This document shows positions 1-11,000 of a stretch of 64,000 bases of DNA, piece by piece. Made by a program: the position numbers and the translations under genes. The stretch comes from Pleodorina starrii (Eukaryota > Chlorophyta > Chlorophyceae > Chlamydomonadales > Volvocaceae): assembly GCA_030267565.1 (NCBI GenBank), contig BRXU01000028.1, positions 149,001 through 213,000 on the forward strand. The letters are read 5' to 3'. Within the stretch, counting starts at the first letter, position 1. Every line of letters begins with the position of its first letter. Below the pieces are notes generated by a model, which searched no databases, was not told the origin of the DNA, and worked only from the letters and a program-made list of their open reading frames with translations.

Positions 1-105
1 CAGGGCCCCACCGGTCACCGTGACCGGGAGTGGTACACCGTCCGACCCCCAGCAGGCCTCGCCGCCTCAGCAGACCCCACCGCCGCCGCGGGCGCCGCCG
101 CCGCC

Positions 106-1923
106 ATGGCACCAGCCCCACAGCTGCAGGCCCAGCCACCGATGCAGGCCCAGCTGCAACAGCTGCTGATCCCTCCACCGCCGCAGGCCCAGCCACGGAA
201 ACAAGACCCACCACCGCCACCGACTCTACAACCGCAGCTGCCCTCGGCTCCACAGCCGGACCCCACGACGGCGGCAGCCCAACAAGGAGTGGAGGCACAG
301 GCCGACTCCATGGCGGCGAGACAGGACACCGACACCCGCGGCCAACATGTCAACAGCAGCGGTGGAAGCAGCGCCACAGGAGCGAGAACCATCGGCCGCC
401 GCAGCCGCTACAGCCCCCGCCTTCTGGTTCACGGCAGGCCGTACGGGGGCAGGCAGCAGGCGAAAGGCTACCGGGGGCAAAGCCAGGCAGCAGCCGCAGC
501 AGGAGCGCACACAGCCCAACCAGGGCCCGGCAGGCCCCGAGGCCCCAAAGAGGAAGCGGCGACGGCTCGAGCACCTGTCCGAAGCGGAGCGAGCCGAGCG
601 GAACAAGGCGCAAACACAAAAGGCCCTGGAGGCCCGCAAGAGGAACATGGAGGAGCGGAAGGCCCAGAAGGCAGCAGAGGAGGCCAAGGCCCGCAATGCC
701 GCAATGCTTGCGACCGGCAGCCAGGCCCAGCCTTTGGACGGATCGCAAATCCCCAGCCTGCAGCTGCAGATGACGGCTGGAGACCCTCCCGCCGTCGAAC
801 CCCACACCCAACGAGGCCGGCAGCAGCTGAGGGCCCACGGGCCAGCATCAAGGCAGGAGGACGCACGAGGAGGAGGAACAACCCACCCCCACCGCCATGG
901 AGGCGGACCACCCCAACTAGATGCCAATCAGGGGGACGGGAAGAAACCAGCAGTGAAACGCTGTGCAAGTGCCTCTTTGGGCGGGACCTACGCCATGCAG
1001 CGATGCAGACGCACACCCAAGGTTGGCGCGTAGCGGCGTACTCGTGGTCTGGCTCGACCCACTCGGCGGGGGTCCTCATCCTCGTTCGGCAAGGGCTCGC
1101 GGCAGCCCTGGAGCCGCCACCGGCCGCAACCCTCCCAGCATGCGCGCGGGGCCGGTTCACCGAGTGTGTGCTCCGATGGGGCGGCCACCGCCTGCATATC
1201 TGCGACATCTACCTCCCCACGGGCTCCACCGCAGCGGCAGCGGATACACGACCCCTTTTGTTCAGCAACATTCTCGCTGCCACAGCGACGCGTGCTGCAG
1301 CTGCAGACAACGACACCACCCTCATCTGGGCGGGCGACTTTAACTTTGTAGAGGACCCGGAGCTGGACTCGTCAGCGGGCCCAGGGGGCCGTCGAGGGGA
1401 CGGGCCGATAGCGGAAAAGAGACGGCAGGCGGGCCCCGCCATGGTTGACACCCACCGACACCTTCACCCCCAGCGCCGCGACTTCACTCACCTATACCGC
1501 GCGCCCACCCCGGGGGGCTCCCGCCTCGACCTCATCTACATCAACCAACCCATGATGCCGTACATATGCCACACCGCCATCACCTTCCACACACCGTCAG
1601 ACCACAGGATCGCCGCGCTGCACCTGCTGCCACGCCGGACTGAGGACCGGGGCCCAGGCATCCGCCGCACCCGCCTGGCCTTACTTCACGGTGCACGAGA
1701 ACCTCGCGGCCAGCATGGACGCCTGGATCCGCAGCCAGTGCGCGGAGGCGCCTTCTGCCGAGGACAACCCGGCAGGCCTGATCGCGTGGTGGCCGGGCTT
1801 CAAGCGCCGCCTCGCCAGCCTGGCCCACCGGCTCAACAAAGCAGCACAGCAACGCAGGCAGCGACCTGGCACCCGCGCCCGGGAGGCACTCGCAGCGTTT
1901 TAGCTGGACCAGCAGGCAGTTGA
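106..1923 (+). pseudogene. LINE 1: N-terminal region and APE-type endonuclease
   Basis: The open frame starts with a Gln/Pro-rich low-complexity stretch. The true N-terminal frame shifts near 340: copy 2 has cgcataaaggcggcc where copy 1 has cgcggcc. The downstream frame (347-1033) holds a basic PKRKRRR cluster followed by an Arg/Lys/Glu-rich coiled-coil-like segment, plausibly a nuclear localisation and RNA-binding region. From about 970 the 106 frame encodes the endonuclease: QTHTQGW near the start, G-D-F-N at residues 410-413 and S-D-H at 498-500, the conserved catalytic signatures of exonuclease-endonuclease-phosphatase family LINE endonucleases, which nick target DNA. After about residue 510 the frame drifts out of the real protein. 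The EN-RT linker lies in 1691-1903 and ends at a TAG where copy 2 has CAG. Confidence 0.85.
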
Positions 1924-2050
1924 TGCAGCGCCCACAGCACCCCAGCCGCTGCAGCAACTAGCGGAGGCACAGGCGGCCTTAACCAGGGCACACCAGGAGG
2001 ACGGCCGCAAGGCAGCGAAAGAAACACGCGCCCACTGGCTCCGGGCGGGT

Positions 2051-2875
2051 GTGCGGGCCGGCCCCGCCCTGACAGCATTCCTGCAAGCCCAGACGGCCGA
2101 GCAACAGCCCGCCCCAGTCGCGCTGCAAGCACGCACCGGTCGCCTGGTCACCAATCCAGCACAACTGCCGCAGGTCGTAGCGGATTTCTGGGCCGAGATC
2201 TGCCGGAGACCCACTTTCGTCAGCCCCGATGCTCGACAGGCGGTGGTAGCACAGCTGTCTGCGGCCAACATCAGGCTTCCCATGGAGGCGGATGAGCAAC
2301 TGGGCTCCAAAACCATCACAGCAGCGGAGCTGCGAATCGCGTTGGTCAAGAGCCAGCCCGGCAAGGCACCAGGATGGGACGGCATCCCAGCCGACCTATA
2401 CCGCAAGTCCGCCATTGGCCCCACCATGGCCGGCCTATTCACCGCCACTGGCATGACGGGACAGGCGCCGGCCGGTTTTCTTGAGGGCGTTATCACGGTG
2501 CTCTACAAGAAGGGCGACCCCAAACAGTCCGGTAACTACCGCCCCATCACGCTAATGTGCGCAGACTACCGTCTGCTCGCCAAGGTGCTGGCCAACCGCC
2601 TGGGCCCAGCCCTGGGAAGCGTCATCTCCCCCGAACAATCGGCCTTCCTCCCCAAACGACTCATCGGGGCCAGCGTGATGTTCCTGCGCCACCTATCCCA
2701 CCTCCTCCGCAAGCAAAACCGCCGGGGCCTCCTGGCGTTCCTGGACTTCGCGAAGGCATACGACACGGTGGACCGTGGCTTCCTGCTGGCCGCAATGGAG
2801 ACGATGGGGGCGGGCCCGCAGCTGTGCAGCTGGGTCCAGCTGCTCCTCAGCAACACGCATCGAGGCTGGTCGTGA
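2051..2875 (+). pseudogene. LINE 1: reverse transcriptase, fingers/palm part 1
   Basis: Reverse transcriptase segment of the element. Visible motifs are GKAPGWDGIPADLY (the conserved segment ahead of motif A), LYKKGDPKQSGNYRPITL, PEQSAFLPKRLI and FLDFAKAYDTVDR, whose first Asp (residue 232 of this frame) is the motif A catalytic residue. The frame ends at TGA 2873-2875 just before motif B, and the protein continues in another frame from about 2850. Copy 2 breaks at the same place, so the shift is shared. First-strand synthesis by target-primed reverse transcription is the family role. This copy could not produce an intact enzyme without frameshifting. Confidence 0.9.
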
Positions 2876-3444
2876 TGGAGGCAGGCGTGCGGTGCCCCCT
2901 TGCGCCCCTGCTGTACCTCTTTGTCGCTCAGGCCCTGCAATGCTGGCTACAGAGCCGAGACGTGGGAGTCAGATTGCTACCCAGTGCTCCGGACCGCATC
3001 ACAGCCTGCCAGTTCGCGGACGACACCGAAGTGGTGCTCGAGAGCGAGGAGTCCGTGCCATCCTCCCTGGAGGCCATGGAGACCTTTGCCCGGGCATCAG
3101 GCCAACGCCTCAATCTGGATAAGGTGGAGCTTCTGAGGGTGGGAGCCGAGAACCCGCAGCAGCAACGACAACCGGCGGGCAGGCAACAGCCGCAGCCACC
3201 GCAGCAGCAACGCCAGCCGCAGCAGGAAACCATTGGCGGGCTCAAAGTGGTCACCACCGCCACAGCCCTGAACTTGCCGGTGGACAACCGGCCCACCCCC
3301 CCTCAGCCCGACTGGCCCAAGATGCTGGCGGGGGCCTACAAGCGGATGCATCCGCTTGTAGGCCCCGCTGCATATGCAGCGGCTCTCCCGCTTCCCGCTG
3401 TCGGCCTTTGGCCGGGCCACCGCCGCGTCCGCCTACGGCCGTAG
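2850..3444 (+). pseudogene. LINE 1: reverse transcriptase, palm part 2 (motifs B and C)
   Basis: Continuation of the polymerase in a different frame. It contains GVRCPLAPLLYLF, matching motif B of LINE reverse transcriptases but lacking the Gln-Gly usually found between R and C (GVRQGCPL). It also contains the motif C signature FADD (3013-3024) with both catalytic Asp codons. A Gln-rich insertion follows (about 3155-3235), then a 28-nt palindrome-forming insertion near 3352-3379 that pushes the LSRFPLSAFGRA segment into another frame. The frame ends at TAG 3442-3444, where copy 2 reads ctgcag. Motif B loss and palindrome are both shared with copy 2. Confidence 0.85.
3331..3380. repeat. Two abutting perfect palindromes inside LINE 1
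   Basis: 3331-3366 is a perfect 36-bp palindrome centred on ggatgcatcc, and 3367-3380 is a perfect 14-bp palindrome (gctgcatatgcagc). Reading across, cctacaagcggatgca is followed by its own reverse complement before the normal coding sequence resumes at gcggctctcc. The simplest account is a 28-nt templated (snap-back) insertion that added one net base to the frame. The same pair of palindromes is present in LINE copy 2 at 20551-20600. Confidence 0.9.
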
Positions 3445-5148
3445 ACGGTCACCTGGCACATGGAGCACGGCGGGCCGCCCCCGGACAGCACGCTGGACCA
3501 CATCGGGCGGCTGACGGCCCGCCTAGTCGACAGGGCCCAGAGGACCGGGGCCAGCGCCTCACCGGCATACCCAGCAGTCTCCTGGCCGGCCACCCATCGG
3601 CCGGGGGCTTTGGCCTGCTACCGCTCCCCCAACACATTCGCGCGCGCCACGCGGTCTGAAGATGGGGAAGGGGGTGTGGGAGCTGATGAGGCCGCGGGGG
3701 CAGGCGGGGATGGCGGGGCGGCAGTGGCAGCCGGCAGTGAGGCCAGGGTCCTGCACCCTTGGATCCGCACGCTGTCCGCCTACCTGGAGCTCGTCCACCC
3801 CGCTTTCCAGCCGTGGGCCCTGACAACCGCCGCCCGGGCCACGGGGCCCTGGCTCGGCGGCAGCGACCTGCCCGCCGACATCAGCCGGATCGTGGGGGCC
3901 CTGGGGCACCTGCCACCGCCGGAGGACATTGGCAGATCTCCGCTGGTGCCCGGCGACTGGTGCTGGGGGGCCGTGCTGTGGGGCAACCCGCTGCTGCCCA
4001 ACGCCGCCAACGACGCAAACATCGTGGCCCCCAGCCGTCGACCGGGCCTGGAAGCATACCATGCGGGGCTAACGTCATGCAGGAAACTGCGCACGGTAGG
4101 AGACCTGGCACGGGTAAGGGCGGCGCTGGACGGCAGCCCAGCCACCACCCTCCAAGGAGCGGCCTGGCATGAGTGGACCCGGGAGCACCTCGACCCAGCC
4201 GCGACCCCAGCCCAGCTGCAGGACAAGGAAACGGCCCGTGCAGCTCTGGTGGCCTTGCATACCGATATCAGACCGGCCTGGCTGGATGCAGCCGGTGTGG
4301 TGGAGAGCAGGCTACAGCAGCAGCAGCAGCAGCAGGCGGAGGTGGAAGGACTCCAGCAGCAACAGCAACCGCCGGCACCGCCACCGCCAGATTGCGTGCA
4401 GGTGATGGCCATGATCGTCGGACGACTGGGGTGGCGCCTTCCCGGGGGAACGGACGCAGTGCCGCTCCGCCGCCTGACGGTCAGCCAGGCGACACAACTA
4501 CAGGACGGGCCGGCCAGCGAGCGGCGAGCGGGTTTGATCACCGAGTTTGTGCGGGAGGCCCTGAGCACGCCGGAGAACCAGGCGCCTCCCCACCTCGCCG
4601 CCGAGCTCAGCCGTTTCCGGGCAACCCAGGCACGCCTGTGGTCCGGAGTGCGCTGGGAGAACGACAACAAGGAGACCATGTGACGCCTAGCGGTGGACGG
4701 CGTGCCCCTGCCTGGCAACACACACCTGGCCCGGGTGCCCATTGAGGCGTGCGGGTGCGGGGCCTATGGGGAGGCCGACGCCGGCCGACCCTGCTCCCCG
4801 CGACTGCACCACTTCTGGGAAGGCCCGGTTGCGAGGGCCGTTCGGGAGCAGATCGACCGGCACCTGCCACCCCCCCCCAAGCAGCAGCGGGTCCACCACC
4901 ACCCGGCAGCAACTCTGCCTCGCCCAAGCGCCACCTGGGTTCGAGCAGGCCCCCTGGGACGTGATCGCCCTAGCGGCGCTATCCGCGATGGAAGTCGGAA
5001 GGTGCTGCCTTCGAGCAGCAAGCCGAAGGCAGGGGCGGGATGGGGCCGCAACAGCGACGGGGCAGCAGCAACAACAGCAGCAGCAACAGGCGCAGCCCCA
5101 GCCAGAGCAGCCCCAGCGACAGGGACCGCGCCAGCGGGCCATCACTGA
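3445..5148 (+). pseudogene. LINE 1: C-terminal domain with Cys/His finger
   Basis: Open from 3445 to TGA 4681-4683, then the same frame continues to 5148. Copy 2 has TGG (Trp) at the TGA position, so the stop is a point mutation. The segment includes a Gln-rich patch (about 4310-4375, CAG-repeat encoded) and, after the TGA, a zf-RVT-like finger: CGCGAYGE, then HHFWE, then PVARAV. Copy 2 has HHFWECPVARAV; copy 1 has Gly in place of that last Cys, so the finger has lost a ligand. C-terminal fingers of this kind occur in plant and algal L1-type LINEs and are thought to bind nucleic acid. Confidence 0.8.
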
Positions 5149-5497
5149 CTTCTTCGCCCGGGAGGGAGGGGCAACACAGCAGGAGGGACACGCGCTGAAC
5201 GCCCCCGCGGGTGAATCACCGACGCAGGAAGCGGGGGCCGGGGAGGTGGTGGCGGGGGAAGCGGCGGCGGCAGCAGCAGTAGGGGCAGCAGCGGCAGCAG
5301 CGCGGGGTGCAGCCGAAGCCTCGCCGCTGGACCGGGCGCGCGCCCGCGCGGTGACGGACTTCTGGGCGCGCCTGCACTCGTTCGCGACGCTGGAGACCCC
5401 CCGGCACGGCTGGGACAGAGTGGGGCCGCAGCACCCCATCCTAGCGGTCGTTGAGGAGCGAGTGCGGTGTGCATCGCCGGTGGAAATCACGGCCTAA
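4867..5497 (+). pseudogene. LINE 1: Gln/Ala-rich C-terminal tail with PIP-box-like motif
   Basis: After the C9 tract at 4870-4878 the conserved protein frame changes to that of 4742-5497: APPGFEQAPWDVIALAALS and MEVGRCCLRAASRR, then poly-Gln, then QRAITDFF at 5132-5155, then an Ala-rich linker and a second related motif AVTDFW near 5349-5366. The frame ends at TAA 5495-5497. LINE 3 (26379 onward) preserves MEVGRCCLRAASRR and QRVIANFF in frame, which supports this as the real C-terminus. QxxIxxFF fits the PCNA-interacting (PIP) box consensus. Binding has not been shown here. Confidence 0.7.
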
Positions 5498-6404
5498 GCA
5501 GCTGTGCTACTGACGGGGTAGGGGCGTTGGTTGGAGGGGAGGAGGGAGCGGGTGGGGGGGTGGAGGAGGGTGGGGGGGGGGTGGAGGGCTGGGAAGGGTT
5601 GAGGCCTGGAGAGGGCGAGTGGAGCGAAGGGAGCAGGGAGGGTGGTGGGCAAGGGGAGGTATGGGCGGGCGGGCAAGGGTTTCCTGGCTGAGGGTCTCGT
5701 GGGATAGCAGGGAGGGGAAGGAGCAGGCCTGTGTGTTTTGTCTGGGGTGAGTGTGTGTGTACCCTCTTCCCGGGAGACGGGGCCCGTCGAGGAGTGAGGG
5801 GCGGTTTTTGTGCTGTCTGGCGGCTGAGAGATGCAGCGAGGGAGGCCTGTAGCTTTGGCGCTTTGGGGAGAGGGAGAGGTAGAGAGGGAGGGGTTGCAGA
5901 GGGCGGGTAGGTGGAGCTGGGCTCCGCAGGCGGCCATGGACGGAGGGGCAGGTTTCTCTGCGTGGTAGGCGAGGGCAGGCAGCGCCTGTGAGCCGTGCCC
6001 AGTAGTGGGTTTTCCAGGGGGGCGCCGCGCCGGCTTGTCATCCCCCCCGCGGCCGTGGGTGTTTTGTTTTGCCCCACGCCGGGCAGTGTCGGGGAACCTG
6101 GAGACCGCCTTGCGGGCCAGCGTGCGGGTGGGTTCCTTAGCGAGCGGCTCCCGTAGTAGCGCCTTGGCTTTCGTGTTGTGGCAGTTGGGCTCCTTGCTGT
6201 GCTGGCTTTCACTGGGGGCCCCTGGTGAGGGGACTCAGTCCCTCTTTCTCGTGAGGGACCTTGTCTGGGGGCCTAGGTGGGTTTTCCCTTTCCTCGTAAT
6301 TGTGGGCTGCGGTGGTGCCACCCCGTTGTCGTGGGCCCCTGCCCCAGGGGTAGAGGGCGTTCGGAGGCGCTCTTTGTGTAGAGCTCTAGAGCCCTGTGAG
6401 CGCG
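5498..6404 (+). other. LINE 1 3' UTR, G-rich
   Basis: No convincing coding potential. 5521-5700 is extremely purine-rich, with repeated runs of three to ten G (densest at 5533-5610), which could fold into G-quadruplexes in the RNA. The last 320 bp (from about 6085, gtgtcggggaac) are the part shared with LINE copy 2. The open frame 6005-6418 crosses the element end and is not treated as a gene. Confidence 0.7.
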
Positions 6405-6479
6405 TACGTACGGTATGAAGGAATTATGTAGCCCGTCCTCACCGTACCGACCTTTCCTTGCAAAGGGCGCAATCCTACA

Positions 6480-6484
6480 TTACA
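6480..6484 (-). promoter_or_regulatory. Candidate TGTAA polyadenylation signal of gene 1
   Basis: TGTAA on the - strand, the usual poly(A) signal in Chlamydomonas and Volvox. It is the first one found downstream of the gene 1 stop codon (6904-6906), about 420 nt away. It lies 76 bp from the 3' end of the convergent LINE copy. Confidence 0.4.
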
Positions 6485-6903
6485 AGCACATCGCCTCATG
6501 CATGACTTGGTGCCTGTGAATAAACCGAATTAAAAGCGGCCCAGACGATTTTGATCATCGCAAAATGCATGAATGAAGGACAGTAGGCGAAAGCATCGAT
6601 ATGGACCAGCAGCCGCGACAACGCCGCGATACCAGCCGCCACCGCGATATCCTACCGTCATAATCCTTAATACCGCATAATCCTTAGACGATAGCAACCC
6701 CGGTCATGCACGACACAACTGAAATGGCGCCGTTATCCGTTTGTCAGTGTGTTTCCCGAATGGCGCCGCTGTCGGCCCGCTATTCGTTCCCAAGCACAGA
6801 TAGAAGGCAAGCATGAAAAGTGCTCAGCGAAGGCATTTCCATCGAAGTAGGTGCATACCTTTCCTTGCTAGCATTTTTTGATTGGTGTGAGTCTCGCGGC
6901 GGC

Positions 6904-8024
6904 CTAACCTAGGTTACCACTGGCTGCGGACGGAGACGAAGGCACTTCGAACGGCCAGTCGCCCCTTTGCTGGCAGAAGGGCGCCTTGTTGGAATCGAAT
7001 CTGAAGCCGTCGGGACACTGCATCGCGTAGCCGTACTGCACGACGCAACGAATGCCGGTCCCGGGCACAAAGGGGCTGTCGTACACGCCGTCCGGTCGGC
7101 CGGCGCAGAAGCACCCGAGCTCCTGGCAGTTGGGTACGAGCTGCGTGCCGTTGCGCGGCGCCTCATTGCAGTCGCTGATGCGGCTATCGAACATGAAAAG
7201 TGGCGGGCACGTCAGGGTCCGGCCCACTCCTCCCTTGCACCGGATATACCGGTACATGTTCATGCCCAGTACATCGGGGTACCTGGCGTCCGGCTTATCC
7301 CTGCAGAAGCAGCTGATGTTCCGACACACCTCCTTCAGTTGCTGAGGCAGCACCGGCGGCGGAAGAGGGCTGCTGTCGCCGGCGGGCCGCAGTACTGCCG
7401 GCCAGGTCGACGGCCTCGGTGGCGGTGTCATCGCCGGCTTTGACGGTTCGCATGTTCCGCTGGAAGTGTTCAGGTAAAGGCCCGGGCCACAGATGTCAAG
7501 GTCGACCGTGCCGTTCACGCACTTGTATGCGGTGCCAAAGTCGTGTGGGTCCACGATATAGTAGCCGTCGGACTTGGCCGTGCAGTTTGGCAGCAGCTTG
7601 GTGATCGTCGGTGACGGCGGCGGGGGCGGCAGGTCGCAGGCTTTGCGAACCGGGTTGAACACGAGGCCGTCGTCGCACTGCCGTACGTACGTGGCGTTGA
7701 GGGCGCAGATGATGTAGCTGGAAGGTCCTCCAAAGCGGTTGGGGATAATGCCCGCTTCACGGTTGTAGCAGGAGCACTCCAGGGAGTCCAGGTTTACGCC
7801 ATCACAGTACAGGCCCGTGTAACCCTGATAATCGTACATGTAGTCACCAAACGCGTCGCCGACCAAGGACCTGCTCCTGGTTTGCAGACCGAATTTGTCG
7901 ACGCAATTCAGCCAGGTTGCCCCCGCGAATTTTGCGCAGGAGCCGGCGGCCGAGGGCGCGCAGTAGGTGCCGCAGTCGGTGAGCCCCGGCGGGCACGCGC
8001 TCTGCCAGCAGAGCGGGCCCACGC
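6904..8024 (-). CDS. Gene 1 exon 6: four CBM14-like domains
   Basis: Acceptor gcgcag at 8030-8025, phase 1. It begins with GVGPLCWQSACPPG, a Cys-rich piece continuing exon 5, followed by four domains with CBM14 spacing. In the first, C-x9-C-x12-C is seen with CDDGLVFNPVRKAC; in the third, YRYIRC and LTCPPLFMFD; the last has MQCPDGFRFDSN. Domains 1 to 3 are joined by PPPPPSP and PPPRPS linkers. It ends with TAG at 6906-6904. Confidence 0.9.
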
Positions 8025-11000
8025 CTGCGCGGCATGTGATAAAAATGCATATGTAAGATATTACATGGCTACGGATGGATGCGGCGTTAAGAAGAATTTA
8101 AATGTACACACAGCGTGGCGAATGCATGACGACCTCGCTGTTTTCATGTATCGTGGAAAGGAATTGTGTACGGAAGGTCGCACGCCTCGCTCAACGATAC
8201 GTAATGGCTGCGTCTGAACGTAAACTAAATACAATTCGTGCAAAGGTAACGGATGGAAAGCATCCTGTCGGTAGCATGCGTACGGTATACATTTGCTCTA
8301 GCAGTTTCCCCGCCCAATGCAGGGCCCATGCAGAGATATATATTTCGGCTTGCACACCTTTGTAGCCGGCGCTACAGTACGGGTAGCACAAGCCAGCATC
8401 ATACTCCTTATCCGTTGCGCAGCCAAGCAATTGAGAGCTGCGGCTCTGGGTTTTCTTTGAGAATGACTGAAGGGCGCCCCACTGCCTGGGGATGTAGCTC
8501 TTCTGGGCCCGCAGTCGGAGCTTGGTGTATCCTGCGCCTCGGTCGTAGGTGCTCTTCCAGATTATGTCCGCCCACTTTGTGCACATACATCCGCCGTCGT
8601 CAACATATCCAGGCGAGCATTGGCGGTTGCAGCAACCAGACCACGTACAGCAGCAGCCCTTGCCGTACGTGTCGAAGCCCCGGCTGCATCCAGAAAAAGA
8701 GCAAGGTCAATTTTAGAATGTTAATAACGAATGCGCGTGTGAGTACGGTGCATGCCCGCCCATCCAAGCGTGAATGTAAGTGTGCGGAAGGCGCGCAGGC
8801 GTGACATGGACGGACGGTCGAACGGCGGACGGATAACGGCAGCCCGTCCAAGTAGGGAGATTCCGAGTTGGCAATTAATTGTGCGAACACCCCGTCTAGG
8901 TACAGACGTGTTTGTGGGTCATGTCGCACAAGCTAGTGGAGCCGATGAGGACGAGAAGCGTTATCTACTGGAGTGCCCGGCGCTTGCTTGAGCCCGCACG
9001 GCAAAAGCTTAGGTAGGGACATAGGTGTGTCTTACAGCGCGTCCGTCAACGATATCATGTGAGTCGAAGACCAATGCGGTCTCGCAAAGCGACTGCTTAC
9101 GGAGGGAATGCTTAGCAACCTTGTCTTGCTGACACTGGCACTTTAGACGACGGTACATTTGCTGGACCTCTGTGTGTGCGTGATACTGTTTCGACCTTTC
9201 TTTTTAATTAATGCCAGGCGTATCTGGGAAGAATGCGTGCGGTTACCCAGATGTGATCTGAGTGAGATGGAGCCCAGACACGGAGTGGGTGGGATAAGCA
9301 ACCCATCTTAGTCAAAAAGGCGGTCGCCGCGGTAATGGGCTGTACGTACCCGCCGAAGAGGCATCAGACTTGGCTGGTGTCAGCGGCTCGCTCATATTGC
9401 TCTTCCAGGTGAGAACGGCCGTGCGTCGCTTCTCGGGACGAGAACACTTCGCGTTCGCAAGCCTTAACAGCCCATGATAGCAGCCCCTAAGGGTACTCGT
9501 CGCATACGGTGGTTTTTACCGCCATATAACTCTGGACAGGATTCTGTGCGTATGTTTGCATGGTATCGTCCGTTTGCGCGACTTAGCACCTCTGTTTGGA
9601 ATAGTTCTTCAATTTAGCGTGACGATACCCTGAGGTACGGAACCGTATGTTGTCCCATAGGAGGGCTTTCAGTAGGGTTGAACGGGGCGTATCGTCGGTT
9701 GGATGATGTTTTATTTATGGCTGGGCAGGTAGTGTTAGCGTTGCTAAATTGGGTACCTTGCTGGATGGTTACACTGTTTCAGCGGTTGTAATGTGCGATT
9801 TCCCCGCGTTTAGCTGCCGTTGCTGCGGAACCCTTCCATGAGCAAGTCGTATTGCGAGGTCGGTACTGCATTCTTTGACCCGTGCGTGTGACAGTGAGTG
9901 ACCGCTGAGCTGATGGGAGCTGAGAGGTGTGTTGTCGGTGGTTGGTGTCGTTTATACGAGTGTAACGACAAGTGAAAGGATATGGCCGGTACGCAACCAA
10001 AGTGCAGTGTGCCGCCGCCCATCCAACGAACAACGAACGCTACAACGAACTATAAACAGCTACGTAGAGCCCGTAGGCGACAATACTAGTATGCCCATTT
10101 ACAAACGATCGAACATAAAAGAAGTAAGTAAATAATAGTTTTGTATTGGGATATCAGCTTGTGATGGGGCGGCCCCGGATCGTGGCTGAGGACATGTCCC
10201 GAGTCGGGACATGTCCCGAGCCACGAATCGTGGCTCCCGCTCCCGCAGTGTACCGCTTCGTGGCGGGTAGCCAGACCGATATAATAATAAGTAAATAAAT
10301 TAATAATCAACCTGAAAAAGGATGTCAGCTTATGCTGGGGCGCCCCCGGATCGTGGCTCAGGACATGTCCCGACTCGGGACATGTCCCGACTCGGGACAT
10401 GTCCCGAGCCACGAATTGTGGCTCCAGCTCCCGCAGTATACCGCTTCGTGGCGGGTAGCCAAACCCATCGGACATTTAATTATTTATTAAATAATACATT
10501 TGCATTGGGATATTGGGTCGGAGCATGGGACCCGGTCCCACGGTGTGCCCCTGAATGGCGAGTCGTCAAAACGATTCAAAATTACAAAGTAATAAAACAA
10601 TCATCATGCATTGAGATACGGGCTTGCGCTGGGGCGGCCCCGGATCGTGGTTCAGGACATTTCCCGAGTCGGGACATGTCCTGAGCCAGAGGGGTCTGTC
10701 ATTGTTCGGGACATGTCCTGAGCCACGATCCGGGGCCGCTGCCTTACTGGTATACTGTATGGGTCCTAAGGACGACCTTACGGGCCGTATAGTCCGTCCG
10801 TATGGGGGCTGTATGGGCCCTAAGGGGGACCTTAAGTGAACCGGACCCTAAGGGCTAAGCCACCTGGACGTATGGTACATATGTGAAGCCCATATATAGT
10901 GACCTTAAGGGCGGTTTGACTGCTATAGCGCCTCTCAAGCTACCTAGCTAGAATGAACCAAGCCTTCTATATAATGTTAAAATCAAGAACCATGGCCAAG

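Larger units (their letters stand above)
1..6404 (+). mobile_element. LINE copy 1, 5'-clipped by the window, non-functional
   Basis: Non-LTR retrotransposon. In order it shows a Gln/Pro-rich N-terminal region, an NLS-like basic and coiled-coil segment, an APE-type endonuclease, a reverse transcriptase, a C-terminal Cys/His finger, a Gln-rich tail and a GC-rich 3' UTR. The same order occurs inverted at 18671-23682, and comparing the two copies fixes the 3' end at about 6404, where similarity stops after gagcgcg. No poly(A) tail is seen. The reading frame is broken several times: an 8-nt loss near 340, TAG at 1901-1903, a shift near 2870, a templated insertion at about 3350, TAG at 3442-3444, TGA at 4681-4683 and a C9 tract at 4870-4878. 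An L1-like clade with a zf-RVT-type finger is inferred from the motif order. The 5' end lies outside the window. Confidence 0.9.

Noticed and set aside
4864..6084. Segment missing from LINE copy 2 as a spliced intron
   Set aside because: No GT/AG at the boundaries (cacctgc joined to agtgtcgg); a deletion fits better.
6005..6418. 137-codon open frame with hydrophobic stretches
   Set aside because: Lies in the LINE 3' UTR and runs past the element end; conservation with copy 2 is explained by shared DNA.
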